Of a DNA stretch of 53,751 nt, positions 35,801 to 46,854 are shown piece by piece. The notes beneath the pieces were generated by a model, which was given only the letters and a program-made list of their open reading frames with translations, made no database searches and had not been told where the DNA came from. Position numbers and translations under genes: made by a program. Numbering within the stretch: the stretch's first letter is position 1; each line of letters opens with the position of its first letter. The stretch comes from a virus, in the IMG/VR virus record IMGVR_UViG_3300046512_000360, positions 1 through 53,751 of that record; one strand, written 5' to 3'.

Positions 35801-38800
35801 ATGTCAGGAGGCACACCTGCAGGCCGCCTTTCCATTGAGATCGTCGCGGAAATCGCGCGGCTGCAAGCGGATATGGACCGATGCAAGCGCCTCGTGGCCG
35901 CCGCGTCTGGCGATATCGCGCGTTCAGCGAAGGCGGCCAACGACAATCTGGCCGGCATGGGCCGGGGCGCCAGCGCAGGCCTCAAGCAGGTTGGCCAGGA
36001 GGCGCAGCGAACGAACGAATTCCTGCGCGACCTTGCCAGGTCATCTACCGATGTAGCGACCCGCATCAATGCGATGACGGGGGTTAGCGGGGGGATGCGA
36101 CGATCGGCCGAGGATATCGCTGCTTACGGCAGGGAACTGGACCGTCTGCGGGCGATATACAATCCGCTGTTCGCCGTGACGCAGCAGTACCGCGCTTCAC
36201 TGGAAGGCATCCGCAAGGCACACGCGGTTGGCGCGATCTCGGCCGAGGAGATGGCAGAGGCGATCAGTCGGGAGCGTCAGGCAACGCTCGGTTCGATCGC
36301 CGAGATCAAGGGGCGCACAGCGGCCGCCAAAGCTGCTGCCGATGCCGAAGCAGATTACGTCAAGTCGATCGAAGATCTCCAGAAGCAGGCTAACCCGGCC
36401 GGGGCCGCGCAAGCGCATCTGAACGCCCAAATGGCGCTGGCCGAAAAGGCGTTCCGGGAAGGCCGGTTGGCCGCCGATGACTATGCGCAGATCATCCACA
36501 ATCTGCAGACCCGCATGAACCTTCTAAACACCGACGGCTTCGGCCCGCTGGGAGCGGGCGGCCGGGTTGCTGGGCACCACATGCTCAACCTCAGTTTCCA
36601 GATGCAGGACCTGGGCATTCAAATGTTGGGCGCAGCACAGAGCAGCGCGCCATTGAAGCTGGCGTTCACGGCACTGGCCCAGCAGGGGTCGCAGATCTAT
36701 GGCGTGATCCAGCAGTCCGGTCTCGGCATCAAAGCCTTCGCCGTCGAGGCGTTGGTGGCAGCGAAAATCATTAAGGTGTCGGGAGACGAGGCACTCATCG
36801 CGGCCGCGCGGCAAGCGGCTGCTCATGAGGCTGTCGTCGCATCGCTCGCCGAACGGGCGCTCGCCAACGTCGCAACGGCGGAGGCGGAAGTCGCACTCGC
36901 CCGCGCGCAGGTCGGCAACGCTTCTACCGCGACAGAAGCGGCCGCTGCGCATTCCCGCCTCGCTCGCGCAGAGAGCGCGTCAGGGGCCGCAGCGGCTGAA
37001 TCCGCGACCGCCCAGGCAGCGCTCGCCCGAGCGCAAGCAGCCTCCGCAGCGGCCACCGGTGCGGCCGCTGCATCGCAGACGACTATGCTCACTGCGGCCA
37101 GCGCGGCGGCAGCTGGCGTTTTCACCGTACTAGGAGTCGCTGCTGGCGGCGCGCTCGTGGCGATGAAGAATTTCAAGAAAGAGGTGGAAGATTCCGGCGA
37201 GTTGAATCGCTACCGAGCCAGCCTCGGGCTCACTCACAAAGAAATGCTTCAACTCAGCGATGGGGTTGATAAGGTCGGCGGCAAGATCAAAAAGCTGAGC
37301 GACATTACGGTCACCAACGGCGATATCATGGCCGGTCTTTGGAAGACGATATCCGATGGCGCTGACGTTTCAGGCCCCTGGATTAGCCTCAAAAATGGCG
37401 CGTCTTCCGCTTTCAGCGCAATTCTGGATGCGTGGCTCGTTACCTCGGCTGGAATAACCGCCAGCATCTATGGCACGTTCAACATCGTCAAAACGGTATG
37501 GACGAGCTTTCCCGCAGTCTTCGGCGACTTGTTCGTGCAGGGCGTCAACGCTGCGATCGGTGCGCTCAATAAATTGGTGAAGGCCGGGGTGGACCAACTT
37601 AACGGTTTCATCGCGGCTGCAAACAAGTTGCCGTTCACCAATCTCAGCGAAGTCAGCGCTCCGCAAATAGATCTACTTACGAACGCAAACGCCGGCGCTG
37701 CCGTCAAGGCGGGGCAGGAAATTGCTGGGGCCTATTCCAAAGCCTACGCTCAGGCGCGCAAGGATGACGCAGTTTTCTGGAAGCAAGTACGGGCCAACGC
37801 GAAGCAGAGTGCAAAAGACAGGATGGCGGGGGAGGCTGCGGCGCTGAAGGCAAATCGTACGCCAAAGACCGACAAGGCGGGCGAAAGCCTGGCCCGCGAG
37901 CTTGAGGCCACGGAAGCTTTGATCGCTGGCCTATATCGGTCCGCAGCCGCCTATGATGTCAGTACAGCTGCTGGCCAGCGCGCCCGGGTTGAGGCTGAGG
38001 CGATCGCCAAGGGCATCAAGAAGCAGGCCGACGTGCAGAGCTATGCCACCTTGCAGTTGCGGAAGTACGTTGCCGAGCAGGTCAACGGCGCGGCTGAGCA
38101 AGTGGCGGCGATGCGCGATCAGACCCGTGCGCAGGAATTTGTGAATCAGGCGATCCGCAACGGAACGCTGGAAGCGGACAAGGCATCTGATGCGCTTGCC
38201 GACATGGCGGAACAGCAAAAGTTGATGACCGCCATGAGCATCGCATCGATGAACGGCGATAAGCTGGGGTATGACAAGGCAAAGGCGGCGCTTGCCGGCC
38301 TTACAAAAGCGCAGTTGGACAACAAGAAGGCTCGGCTGGATACAGCTGATCTGCAGCTTGCCGCCCAGATCGACAAGTCGATCAAGGACACCGAGCTCGA
38401 AACCAGACTGACGAAAGACCTCGGCGCCGCCCGTCTCGCCGCGTTGCGCGGCCTGTCAGGTGACGCTCTTGAAGACGAGCTGGCACGCATCGCCGCACAG
38501 CACGAGAAGATCGCGATCCAGATGCACGCAGAAGCGGACGCCGCCCGTGAAGTGGCGCTCGGCCATACCGAGGCCGCAGCCGCCGTAATGCGCAAGGCCG
38601 AGGCCGACAAAACGCAGGTCGACGCCCGCTTCGAGATCGAAAAGCAGACGGTAGCGATCGACCGCTACAACGATCATCTGCGCGATACGATCAGCCTGCT
38701 GGGCAAGATGGGCAAGGTCGGCAAAGGATTCAGCGCCTTGCTTGGTATCGTCACCGGCAACACCAAGCAGATCGGCGGTTCGATCGGTAATCTGCTCAAT

Positions 38801-40372
38801 ATTGGCATTGGTTTCAAAACCGACGACACTGGGGAACAGATTGCTCAGACAATCGGTGACAAACTCACCGAAGTGTTCAGCAGGTCCGGGGCGATTGGGC
38901 GAACGTTGGGCAGCTTGGCCGAGGGCGCTGGCCCCTTCGCTGCCGCGGTTGAAATAAACAAAATGATCGGCAGCGTATTCGGCTTCAAAGGCGGTCCGCT
39001 TGGCATTTTCCAGGGGTTGTTCGACAGCCTGATCGGTAAGGTGAAGTGGGGCCGCGTTGACCTATCGGCAGCCGGCGTTTCCGGCACGTCGGGCAACAGC
39101 GGCTCTTCGGAAAAGGCGGCGCTCGCAGCCGGCAACAGCATCTTCGGCAGCCTGACCGACCTGGCCTCGCAGTTCGGCGGGGCGATCGGCAACTTCGGCA
39201 ACATCAGCGTGGGCGTTCGCCACGGTGACTATCGCGTCAACGCGGGCGGCACCTCGCTGAAGGTCAAGAAGGGCGCGGTCGACTTCAACGACGATGCCGA
39301 GGCGGCCGTCGCCTACGCCATGAAGCTCGCGATCGAGCGCGGGGCGATCACCGGAATTCGCGCGTCGACCAACAACCTGCTCAAGGCCGGCGACGACCTT
39401 TCCGCCCAGATCACCAAGGCGGTGAGCTTCGAAGGCGTGTTCTCCGACCTGAAGGGCTATCTCGATCCCGTGGGTGCGGAGCTGGACACGATCGACAAGG
39501 AATTCGCCAACCTGCGCACCATCTTCGCGGAAGCCGGCGCCAGCGCGGCGGAGTACGCCCAGTTGGAGCAGCTGCTGTCGATCAAGCGGCAGGAGGCCAT
39601 GGACAAGGAACAGGACGCGCTGGACGACATCCGATCGCGCATCGCAGAGGCCCAGGGCGACGACGCCACCGTGACGGCCATCGCGCGCGCCAAGGAGCTG
39701 AAGGATGCGACCAGCGACGCCCAGCGGGCGCTGCTGCAGCAGTTGTACGCGATCGAGGATGCCACCGCCGCACAGGACAAGCTGACCGAAGCGCAGGACG
39801 CGGCCACGGCCGCCGCCGACCAGCTGCGCCAGGCTTGGGCATCGATCGGCACCGACCTGATGGATGAGGTCAACCGCATTCGCGGGCTGACGGGCGGGAG
39901 CGACGCCATCAGCTTCGCCGCTCTGCAGGGCCAGTTCAACGCCGCAGTCACCGCCGCGCGCGGCGGGGACCAGGCTGCCGCTGGTAAGCTGGCCGAACTG
40001 AGCCAGTCGCTGCTGGACGTGGCGGGCAACACCGCGACGAGCCGGCAGGAACTGGAGCGCATCAAGGCACAGACTGCCGCCACGCTGGAGGGCGTCTACA
40101 ACGCGATCCAGAAGATGGACGTATCGGCCACGTCGACCGCGACCGCTGCGGAAGCCACGGCCGCGACCAGTTCATCGACATCGTCTGCCGAGGCGACGGC
40201 AACGAACGATCTCGCCGCCGAGGTGCGCAGCCTGCGCACCGAAATGGCGCAGATGCGCGCGGATATGAATTCCGGCAACGCCACCATCGCGGGGAACACC
40301 GGGCGCATGGCGAAGAAACTCGACGACGTCACGCCGACCGGCAACGCCATCGCGGTGACCGGCACGAAATGA
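35801..40372 (+). CDS. Tape measure protein
   Basis: A 1523-aa protein that sets tail length. The N-terminus ([31 protein letters not shown]) is a coiled coil, followed by long Ala-rich helices (about 330-430) and two hydrophobic stretches near 425-450 and 540-560, the membrane-active part. The C-terminal third is again helical and Ala/Glu rich. Length, position after the chaperones and composition all agree. The 3' end overlaps the next gene by 4 bp. Confidence 0.92.
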   Translation: MSGGTPAGRLSIEIVAEIARLQADMDRCKRLVAAASGDIARSAKAANDNLAGMGRGASAGLKQVGQEAQRTNEFLRDLARSSTDVATRINAMTGVSGGMRRSAEDIAAYGRELDRLRAIYNPLFAVTQQYRASLEGIRKAHAVGAISAEEMAEAISRERQATLGSIAEIKGRTAAAKAAADAEADYVKSIEDLQKQANPAGAAQAHLNAQMALAEKAFREGRLAADDYAQIIHNLQTRMNLLNTDGFGPLGAGGRVAGHHMLNLSFQMQDLGIQMLGAAQSSAPLKLAFTALAQQGSQIYGVIQQSGLGIKAFAVEALVAAKIIKVSGDEALIAAARQAAAHEAVVASLAERALANVATAEAEVALARAQVGNASTATEAAAAHSRLARAESASGAAAAESATAQAALARAQAASAAATGAAAASQTTMLTAASAAAAGVFTVLGVAAGGALVAMKNFKKEVEDSGELNRYRASLGLTHKEMLQLSDGVDKVGGKIKKLSDITVTNGDIMAGLWKTISDGADVSGPWISLKNGASSAFSAILDAWLVTSAGITASIYGTFNIVKTVWTSFPAVFGDLFVQGVNAAIGALNKLVKAGVDQLNGFIAAANKLPFTNLSEVSAPQIDLLTNANAGAAVKAGQEIAGAYSKAYAQARKDDAVFWKQVRANAKQSAKDRMAGEAAALKANRTPKTDKAGESLARELEATEALIAGLYRSAAAYDVSTAAGQRARVEAEAIAKGIKKQADVQSYATLQLRKYVAEQVNGAAEQVAAMRDQTRAQEFVNQAIRNGTLEADKASDALADMAEQQKLMTAMSIASMNGDKLGYDKAKAALAGLTKAQLDNKKARLDTADLQLAAQIDKSIKDTELETRLTKDLGAARLAALRGLSGDALEDELARIAAQHEKIAIQMHAEADAAREVALGHTEAAAAVMRKAEADKTQVDARFEIEKQTVAIDRYNDHLRDTISLLGKMGKVGKGFSALLGIVTGNTKQIGGSIGNLLNIGIGFKTDDTGEQIAQTIGDKLTEVFSRSGAIGRTLGSLAEGAGPFAAAVEINKMIGSVFGFKGGPLGIFQGLFDSLIGKVKWGRVDLSAAGVSGTSGNSGSSEKAALAAGNSIFGSLTDLASQFGGAIGNFGNISVGVRHGDYRVNAGGTSLKVKKGAVDFNDDAEAAVAYAMKLAIERGAITGIRASTNNLLKAGDDLSAQITKAVSFEGVFSDLKGYLDPVGAELDTIDKEFANLRTIFAEAGASAAEYAQLEQLLSIKRQEAMDKEQDALDDIRSRIAEAQGDDATVTAIARAKELKDATSDAQRALLQQLYAIEDATAAQDKLTEAQDAATAAADQLRQAWASIGTDLMDEVNRIRGLTGGSDAISFAALQGQFNAAVTAARGGDQAAAGKLAELSQSLLDVAGNTATSRQELERIKAQTAATLEGVYNAIQKMDVSATSTATAAEATAATSSSTSSAEATATNDLAAEVRSLRTEMAQMRADMNSGNATIAGNTGRMAKKLDDVTPTGNAIAVTGTK

Positions 40373-43317
40373 AGGTCATCCAGGCCGGCGGCGAGATCAT
40401 CGATCTCGGCGTAACGGAAGCGACGCCCACCGTCGGCATCGTCGATTATAGCCGGCGGGAGACCGACGACTATGGCGTGACGACGGTGGTGGAGCGCGGG
40501 TTCGCGCGGCGCATGTCGGTGCGCCTGATCGCACCGTTCGCCGGTGTGGACGCGCTCCAGCGCAATCTCGCGAATTTGCGCGCGAAGTCGGCCCGGTGGG
40601 TTGCCGACGAGCGGTACGATTGGCTCAATTTCCGGGGCTTCTACAAGGACTTCGAGATTGACCTGGCGCTGCCGCCGGTCAGCTACTGCACGCTGTCGAT
40701 CGAGGGGCTGACCGCATCGGAGCCGTTCGTCGATCCTGGCGGCGATCCGGCGCCGGGCGGCGCGGCATCGTCGCTGCAGCTGCTGCAGCCGGTGCCCGTG
40801 GTCGGTGCCGCCCTGGTAGCGAGTTCGGTGGCCGAGGCCGACTATTCCGAATGGTCGGCTGAAATCACCTATCCGCTAGGCGCGCGGGTCATCAAGGCCG
40901 CGACGCATCGGATCTACGAAAGTGCCGCGCTCGCCAACCTCGGCGACGACCCTGAAGCGGCATCGGGCAAGTGGGCGGACATTGGCCCGACGAACCGGTG
41001 GGCCATGTTCGACCAGGCCTTGGGGTCGATAACCTCGGCCGAAGGCCAGGTCTCGGTGACGATCGCCGCCGGCATGATCGACGCAGTGGCGTTGCTCGAC
41101 GTGCGCGGCGCCACCGTGCGCGTACAGGCGGGCGTGTACGATCGCACCGCGAGCCCGAACGAAAGCGGCACGGCCACCTTCCTCGACCTGCCGCTGGCAG
41201 CCGGCCAGGTCGCCGTGACGATCACGGGTCCCGGTACGGTCGAGGTCGGCACGCTGCTGGTTGGCAACCTGGTCGCGCTCGGGCTCACCACCGATTCGCC
41301 GAAGGCGGCGATCGACGACTACAGCCGCAAGGAAGCCGACGAATTCGGCGACGTGATTGTCGTCGAGCGGGCCTGGGCGAAGCGGATGACGGCCCGCGCC
41401 ATGATCCGCACCGACGCGCTCGATGTCGTCGCCGGGCGTATCGCGGCGGTGCGCGCGAGGCCGGCGCTGTGGATCGGCAAGGACGGGCTGGAAAGCCTCA
41501 CGATCTACGGTTTCTTCAAAGAGTTCTCGATCGAGGTCGACAGCACGGTTTCCAGGCTCAACCTGTCGGTCGAGGGGCTGAGCACGGCGGGCAAGGTGGA
41601 ACCGCTGGGCGCGTCGATCGACTGGCCCGACATCGCCGACCCTGTCGGAACGAAGCCCGAGGACAACGCGACGGTTGGCGCGCCGCCGGGAACGCCGGTT
41701 GCGGATGGCACCGCGCAGGATGTGATGGCGGCGCTCAAGGCGCTGGCATCGACCACCACGGCTGCGGACATCGTAGCCGGCGCACAATCGCTGATCGCCC
41801 AGCACCGCAACAACCTGCTCGCGGTCTATAGCGCCCAGTTGCTCGGCGAGGAGCGCAAGGCGCGTTGGGAGCGGCTGACCCACTTCGACGGGATCGAGAT
41901 CGCCACCCGAGTGCGGCAAGAGATTACCGAGCGGATCGAGCAGGGTGAAGCGTTCGTCCAGCTCGTGACCGAGATCGAGGCGACCGCGACGGACGGCATC
42001 AACGCCGCCATGGCCGCGATCGAGACGGAGCAGACGGTGCGCGCCTCGGCCGATGCCGCCGAAACCACCGCGCGCGAACTGGCGCTGTCGCTGTTCCGAT
42101 CCGACGTGGACGGTCATGTGGCCGACCTGCAGGCGGCGATCAGCAGCGAAGCGACTACGCGCGCCGCTGTGGACGGTGCCGAAACCGCCGAGCGCACGCT
42201 GGCGATCTCGACGTTGCAAGGTGCCGTCAATGGGCAGGTCGCGGACCTGCAGGCCGCGATCACCAGCGAGGCGACCACGCGCGCGAACGCAGACGGTGCG
42301 GAGACGGCCGAGCGCACGCTGGCGATCTCGACCCTGCAGGGCGTCCTCGATGGCCATGTCGCCAACCTGTCGGCCGCGATCGCCAGCGAGGCGACGACCC
42401 GGGCTGATGCCGATGGCGCCGAGGCGCAGGCGAGGCAGGCATTGTCCGCCGCGCTGGACGGCGCCGTGAGCGACCTCAATGCCGCGATAGTGATCGAGCA
42501 GGGCGCGCGCGTCACCGCCGACCAGGCCGAGGCGACGGCGCGCGCGGCGCTGGCGGCGACGCTGGGCGGCGACATCGCCACCGTAAGTGCCCTGGTCCTG
42601 GCCGAAGAGACCGCGCGCGTAAGCGAGGATGCCGCGCTTGCCAGCAGCGTGTCGACCGTGTCGGCCGGGCTCGATGGGGCCAATGCCAGCATCCAGACGA
42701 TCGCCGCTGCGCAGGTCACCGGCGACCAGGCGCTGGCGCTGCTCTCGACCACCGTGGAGGCGCGCACCGCCTCCCGGATCGAACTGGTGGCGATCGGTGG
42801 CGACAACCGCGCCGAACTGCGGCTTTTCGCCGATGCGAACGGCGGTGCCGGCGTGCGGCTGGTCGGCGACCTGGAGGTCGATGGCAACGTGCTGGTCGCA
42901 GGATCGATCAGCACAGGGAAAGTCGCCCCCGGGTCCATGACGGGCAGCGCGGCGGTGCGCTCTGACGGCTCTTTCGAAACGGCTTGGGTCACCGTGGCGG
43001 AGATCTACTACGATGTGCGCGCGGGGGAGTCCGGCGTCGAGGTTACCGCGTCATGCCTGATCGACCTGGCCCCCGCGCCGACGGTCAACAGAGGCTATGT
43101 CCGACTGCTGCGAGACAACACCTACCTCGACATCCCGGAACTGGAAGTTGCGCGCACCGGGTCACCGACGCCCTTCAGCTTTCCCGCGCTGCTCAGCGGT
43201 CTCGCGGGCGTGTGCAACTGGAAGCTGCAGGCCAGGGCGCTGCACCCGCCCGCCGATGGCGTCGAAAACCACGGGGCCATCCTGACGCAAATATCGGTAA
43301 AGGAATTTAAAAAGTGA
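40369..43317 (+). CDS. Large baseplate/tail-fibre protein with internal duplications
   Basis: A 982-aa tail-tip protein. Residues 10-120 and 305-415 are two copies of one domain (VGIVDYSRRETDDYGVTTVVERGFARRM against IDDYSRKEADEFGDVIVVERAWAKRM, both ending in SIEGL/SVEGL). Between them lies a carbohydrate-binding-like module (ITYPLGARVIKAATHRIYESAALANLGDDPEAASG). From about 560 it is a coiled coil with 40-residue repeats (LQAAISSEATTRAAVDGAETAERTLAIS), then a beta-rich tip. It probably anchors a fibre or contacts the host. Confidence 0.75.
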   Translation: MKVIQAGGEIIDLGVTEATPTVGIVDYSRRETDDYGVTTVVERGFARRMSVRLIAPFAGVDALQRNLANLRAKSARWVADERYDWLNFRGFYKDFEIDLALPPVSYCTLSIEGLTASEPFVDPGGDPAPGGAASSLQLLQPVPVVGAALVASSVAEADYSEWSAEITYPLGARVIKAATHRIYESAALANLGDDPEAASGKWADIGPTNRWAMFDQALGSITSAEGQVSVTIAAGMIDAVALLDVRGATVRVQAGVYDRTASPNESGTATFLDLPLAAGQVAVTITGPGTVEVGTLLVGNLVALGLTTDSPKAAIDDYSRKEADEFGDVIVVERAWAKRMTARAMIRTDALDVVAGRIAAVRARPALWIGKDGLESLTIYGFFKEFSIEVDSTVSRLNLSVEGLSTAGKVEPLGASIDWPDIADPVGTKPEDNATVGAPPGTPVADGTAQDVMAALKALASTTTAADIVAGAQSLIAQHRNNLLAVYSAQLLGEERKARWERLTHFDGIEIATRVRQEITERIEQGEAFVQLVTEIEATATDGINAAMAAIETEQTVRASADAAETTARELALSLFRSDVDGHVADLQAAISSEATTRAAVDGAETAERTLAISTLQGAVNGQVADLQAAITSEATTRANADGAETAERTLAISTLQGVLDGHVANLSAAIASEATTRADADGAEAQARQALSAALDGAVSDLNAAIVIEQGARVTADQAEATARAALAATLGGDIATVSALVLAEETARVSEDAALASSVSTVSAGLDGANASIQTIAAAQVTGDQALALLSTTVEARTASRIELVAIGGDNRAELRLFADANGGAGVRLVGDLEVDGNVLVAGSISTGKVAPGSMTGSAAVRSDGSFETAWVTVAEIYYDVRAGESGVEVTASCLIDLAPAPTVNRGYVRLLRDNTYLDIPELEVARTGSPTPFSFPALLSGLAGVCNWKLQARALHPPADGVENHGAILTQISVKEFKK

Positions 43318-43829
43318 GCGATTACTGGGTCATCTACAACAGCGAGACCGGCGCAGAACTCAGCCGTGGTATGGGGCCGGATGGCTGCGCGGCGATTCAG
43401 GTGCCGCCACCAGGAACGGGGCTTATGGCCATCCCGAAGGCGGCGTGGGATACGGTCCCGCTCGACCTGGCAATCGTGAAATCAGCCACAGCCGCCGCGA
43501 TCGATGCGGATGCGGAGAAGGTCCGCAGCCTGTTCGTGATGGCGGCGCCGGGGCAACTCTCGACCTATCTCGAAAAAGAGGCGGAGGCTCGGCGCATCCT
43601 TGCCGGCGACACCGACAATCTCGCCTTCTTGCCGATCGAAGCGGCGTCGATCGGCGTCGCGCTGGTCGATCTGGCCGCCGAGGTCGTTGCGCAGTCAGAC
43701 CGCTGGCGGTCGATCGCTGCTCGCGTCGAGGCCGTGCGGCGCAAAGCCAAGCTCAACATCCTGGCGGCCGCGCACCTTGCTGATATCGCGGCCGCCGTTC
43801 GGTTCGACTGGCTGACGGCGATCGCCTGA
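43314..43829 (+). CDS. Tail-tip protein, hypothetical (171 aa)
   Basis: MSDYWVIYNSETGAELSRGMGPDGCAAIQVPPPG opens a 171-aa protein; the N-terminal part looks like a small beta domain seen in tail fibre assembly proteins, and the rest is helical (VRSLFVMAAPGQLSTYLEKEAEARRIL). It overlaps the large fibre gene by 4 bp. Tail fibre assembly or tip role by context. Confidence 0.6.
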   Translation: MSDYWVIYNSETGAELSRGMGPDGCAAIQVPPPGTGLMAIPKAAWDTVPLDLAIVKSATAAAIDADAEKVRSLFVMAAPGQLSTYLEKEAEARRILAGDTDNLAFLPIEAASIGVALVDLAAEVVAQSDRWRSIAARVEAVRRKAKLNILAAAHLADIAAAVRFDWLTAIA

Positions 43830-43881
43830 AAGCGGCTTCCTCGCGTCGGCCAGTGGGCGCGGAAATCTATCTCAAGGAAAC

Positions 43882-44163
43882 ATGACTATGAGCGACAACG
43901 GCAAAGCCAGTCTCGAAGACCTGCGCGCGCAGCGCGATGCCCTGGAGCGCCAGCTGGCCCAGGCGACGATCGAGCCGACCGAGGCCTACGTCGCGCTGCT
44001 GGGCGGCGAGGATGTTTCCGCGCTGCTCGATCGGCTTACGGCCGCCGCCGCGTCGCTGGACGACGCCACGCGCCTTCGCCTCGACCAGTGGATCAAGGCG
44101 CACAAGGCCATGGTCACGCTGAGCGGGCTGGAACTGGCCCGCCTGCGCAAGCTGATCGACTGA
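43882..44163 (+). CDS. Small helical tail-region protein (93 aa)
   Basis: A 93-aa protein, MTMSDNGKASLEDLRAQRDALERQLAQATIEPTEAY, almost entirely helical. AAGGA precedes the two close ATG codons (43882 and 43888). It may be a chaperone or fibre adaptor for the following gene. Confidence 0.6.
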   Translation: MTMSDNGKASLEDLRAQRDALERQLAQATIEPTEAYVALLGGEDVSALLDRLTAAAASLDDATRLRLDQWIKAHKAMVTLSGLELARLRKLID

Positions 44164-44179
44164 GCAGGGGCGGATCGCC

Positions 44180-45964
44180 ATGACCAACGAAGAGATGCTG
44201 GCGCAGCTCCTGGAGCGCAACAGCGAGTTGTTCACGACCTACGGGACATGGGCGACCGCGCAGATCAAGCTGCTCGCCGGGACCATCGACGACCCGGACA
44301 GCTTCAATGCGGATGGGGGGAAGACCGGTGCCCTCGGGTACTACCCGGTCGAGAACGTCAGCGGACAGACGATCTACGTGCCCTCGTTGGCACGGTTGCA
44401 GACGATGGCAGCTGGCGGCGGTGACCTGAGCGCGATCGAGGCGGTGTTGTCAGCTACGGTCCAGGCCAAGGATGGTGCGGTTGGGGCGAAAGAGGAAGCG
44501 GCAGCGTTGGCCCAGGGCCTTGCAGGCAGCACGGCACTGATAGGCACCGCCCTCCAGCCTGGCGCGCCAACATCGAAACTCACGGAATCCCCCGGCGCCT
44601 TGCTCATGAAAGACGCCGAGCGCACCGAGCTGGCGCGGACCGCTGACGTATTGCCTGCCGGCAAATTCTATTACGCATCCAAGCAAGTTTTCTCGGCTAC
44701 GGCCGATTCTCAGCTTCGCCCCACCCAAGTCACCTACATCGATGGCACCTTTCAGGACATCGCGAAGCCGGCCGGCGCCACTTACGCCGAGCAGCTCAGA
44801 CTGAAGGAATGGGATTTCGCCGCCGGGGAGCGCTATTACCTAGCCTACCGGCAGGTCGATTACGCCATTGCCAGCCAGAACCTGCAGCCGTCTCAGGCGG
44901 GGTTTCCAGACGGCTCGCAGTACAAGCCACCGGCAGGCGCCGACTACGACCAGGCGTCCGTTTCCGAGCGGCTTTACGTGGGTTATGGCGAGATCGGATT
45001 TGGCATTGTCGACGCTTCCAATCAGGTCGCGAGCGCCGTCTTTCGGGACGGCTCAGAATATGACCCGGTTGCTGGGGGCGCTACGGTTGTTGGCACGCCG
45101 ATCGTCTGCATGGGCGACAGCCTCACCGCCATGGGCTACGGCAACACGCTGGCGGCGCTGACCGGCCGGGAAGTATTTACCCTTGCCATTGGCGGGCAGA
45201 CGAGCCGCCATATCGTCGGACGCGCCTCGGCGACCGCTTACAAGTTTACGCTCTCGGGCAACCAGATCGTTGCCGGTGCGAACACCGTCACAGCCATCAA
45301 CGGCAACCCCATCCAGGGTTACACGTCGCTGACCAATACCAATGTCCAGTTCCTCAGCACGCCGCAGAACAGCAGCCCCATTACCGCGACGGGGTGGCTG
45401 GGGGCGGTTCACGGCACCCTCACGCGCACTGCATCTGGCGGTATTCCGTCGACAGCGGAAGCTTACTCGTTCGTGCCCGATGCGGGCTATACACTGCCCA
45501 TCGCCCTCGCGCCCAACACACCGTTCATCGTCGATTTCGACATGGACGAGCGCATCGTGATCTACTGGGCGGGCTCCAACAACAAGAGCGATGTTGCGCA
45601 GGTTCTGGCCGATGCAGATGCCGTCTATCGTCGCTTCGGACCCGATCGACTGATCATCGCTGGGCCGTTGGGGAGCAGTTCGGACACGCTCGGATCGGCG
45701 GGTAACGGTTATCTCCGCAGCATCGAAAACGCGCTTGCGGAGAGGTACCCGCGCAACTTCTGGCCGATCCGTCGCCAGCTGATCGACGTTGCTATCTACG
45801 CCCTCGGGATCACCCCGACATCGCAGGACCTCGCCGACATCGCCAATGACGTGACGCCCACGTCATTGCGCCTGCCGAACGACGCGATCCACCCCAACAA
45901 AATCACTTTTGACAACTTCGTCGCGCCTCAGGCGCAGTCCCAGCTCGCCAAGAGGAAGCTTTGA
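44180..45964 (+). CDS. Tail protein with SGNH/GDSL hydrolase domain
   Basis: A 594-aa protein. The N-terminal part has a YYPVENVSGQTIYVPSLARLQ strand region and a coiled segment; residues 160-300 hold three beta repeats of about 45 residues (YYASKQVF..., YYLAYRQVDYAI..., LYVGYGEIGFGI..., each ending in a D-G turn). Residues 305-590 are an SGNH esterase: block I VCMGDSLTAMGYGN (Ser314), block II AIGGQTSR, block III YWAGSNNK, block V DAIHPNK. It likely removes acyl groups from a surface glycan used as the receptor. Confidence 0.85.
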   Translation: MTNEEMLAQLLERNSELFTTYGTWATAQIKLLAGTIDDPDSFNADGGKTGALGYYPVENVSGQTIYVPSLARLQTMAAGGGDLSAIEAVLSATVQAKDGAVGAKEEAAALAQGLAGSTALIGTALQPGAPTSKLTESPGALLMKDAERTELARTADVLPAGKFYYASKQVFSATADSQLRPTQVTYIDGTFQDIAKPAGATYAEQLRLKEWDFAAGERYYLAYRQVDYAIASQNLQPSQAGFPDGSQYKPPAGADYDQASVSERLYVGYGEIGFGIVDASNQVASAVFRDGSEYDPVAGGATVVGTPIVCMGDSLTAMGYGNTLAALTGREVFTLAIGGQTSRHIVGRASATAYKFTLSGNQIVAGANTVTAINGNPIQGYTSLTNTNVQFLSTPQNSSPITATGWLGAVHGTLTRTASGGIPSTAEAYSFVPDAGYTLPIALAPNTPFIVDFDMDERIVIYWAGSNNKSDVAQVLADADAVYRRFGPDRLIIAGPLGSSSDTLGSAGNGYLRSIENALAERYPRNFWPIRRQLIDVAIYALGITPTSQDLADIANDVTPTSLRLPNDAIHPNKITFDNFVAPQAQSQLAKRKL

Positions 45965-46827
45965 TGTCCAACTCGCTCCTGTTCAAGTCGCCCTCGGTAT
46001 TCACGGCTGACCGCCCCGTCCTCGTCCGCGATCCGATGATCCGACCCGGTGCCAAGTTCACGCTCGACTTCACGGACGAGCGTTGCCATCCGGGCCGCGC
46101 TATCAAGCCGGGGGCGGTGCCCGCAGGTGCGGCATTCGCCTCGCTCGAAGCCACTCCGGTCGCGGCGTCGCTGGGCGGCGCCAATCCCGGCATAACGATC
46201 GGTGCCAGCGGCGAAATCGTGTTCGATGGCACGGGCGGTTCGGGCCAGTATCTGCAGATCGGCAGTGTCGCACAGTTCGATGCGAGCGGCGCGCCATATG
46301 AATACGCCCTCATCGCCCACATCAAACTCCCCGCCACCGGCTACACCGCGACCGACAGTTGGGTGATGATGCGCAGTGGCGGCAGCGCCAATGACAGTCA
46401 GTTCTATCTGCAGATGGGTGCTGGTGGACTGGTGCCGCGCTTTTCGGTGGGCAGCGGTTCGGGCTCCCAAGGCGGATCCCCAACACTGGGCAATATCACG
46501 CCGGGTCAGGTCATCCAGCTTGGGGTCCGTTTCGATCCGGGAGCTTATGTCGGCAATTTCCGTGACGGCTCGGCCGTCGGCACACCGACGACCTCTGGCG
46601 TTACCAGCACGCTCGCGGCGAACCCGTCATACGGGATCAACTTCCTCAACAACGGGAAGTTTTCGCTTTACCGGGTCGAACTGGTCAACATCGACGCAAG
46701 CCTTGCAAAAGAGGCAACGTGGGGGATCGCGAGCGCCGATCAGTTGAGCGCCGCCCAGCACATCCAGCGCGACTTTCAGTTCTGCAAGAACCTGCTGCCG
46801 GCGGCGCCCAAGACACCGTTCGCCTGA
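45964..46827 (+). CDS. Putative receptor-binding or lectin-like tail protein
   Basis: A 287-aa protein, TGATG start overlap. The middle (ITIGASGEIVFDGTGGSGQYLQIG, then YEYALIAHIKLPATGY) and the later GVRFDPGAYVGNFRDGSAVGTPTTSGV have the spacing of a concanavalin/LamG-like jelly roll. It lies at the end of the tail module, after the esterase, so a receptor-binding tip is likely but not shown by a sure motif. Confidence 0.6.
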   Translation: MSNSLLFKSPSVFTADRPVLVRDPMIRPGAKFTLDFTDERCHPGRAIKPGAVPAGAAFASLEATPVAASLGGANPGITIGASGEIVFDGTGGSGQYLQIGSVAQFDASGAPYEYALIAHIKLPATGYTATDSWVMMRSGGSANDSQFYLQMGAGGLVPRFSVGSGSGSQGGSPTLGNITPGQVIQLGVRFDPGAYVGNFRDGSAVGTPTTSGVTSTLAANPSYGINFLNNGKFSLYRVELVNIDASLAKEATWGIASADQLSAAQHIQRDFQFCKNLLPAAPKTPFA

Positions 46828-46854
46828 TCCAGCCGGCAATCTGAGGAGCAACCC

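Noticed and set aside
40876-42357. A 493-codon minus-strand open frame opposite the tail-tip gene
   Set aside because: Arg-rich shadow with repeats that only copy those of the sense gene.
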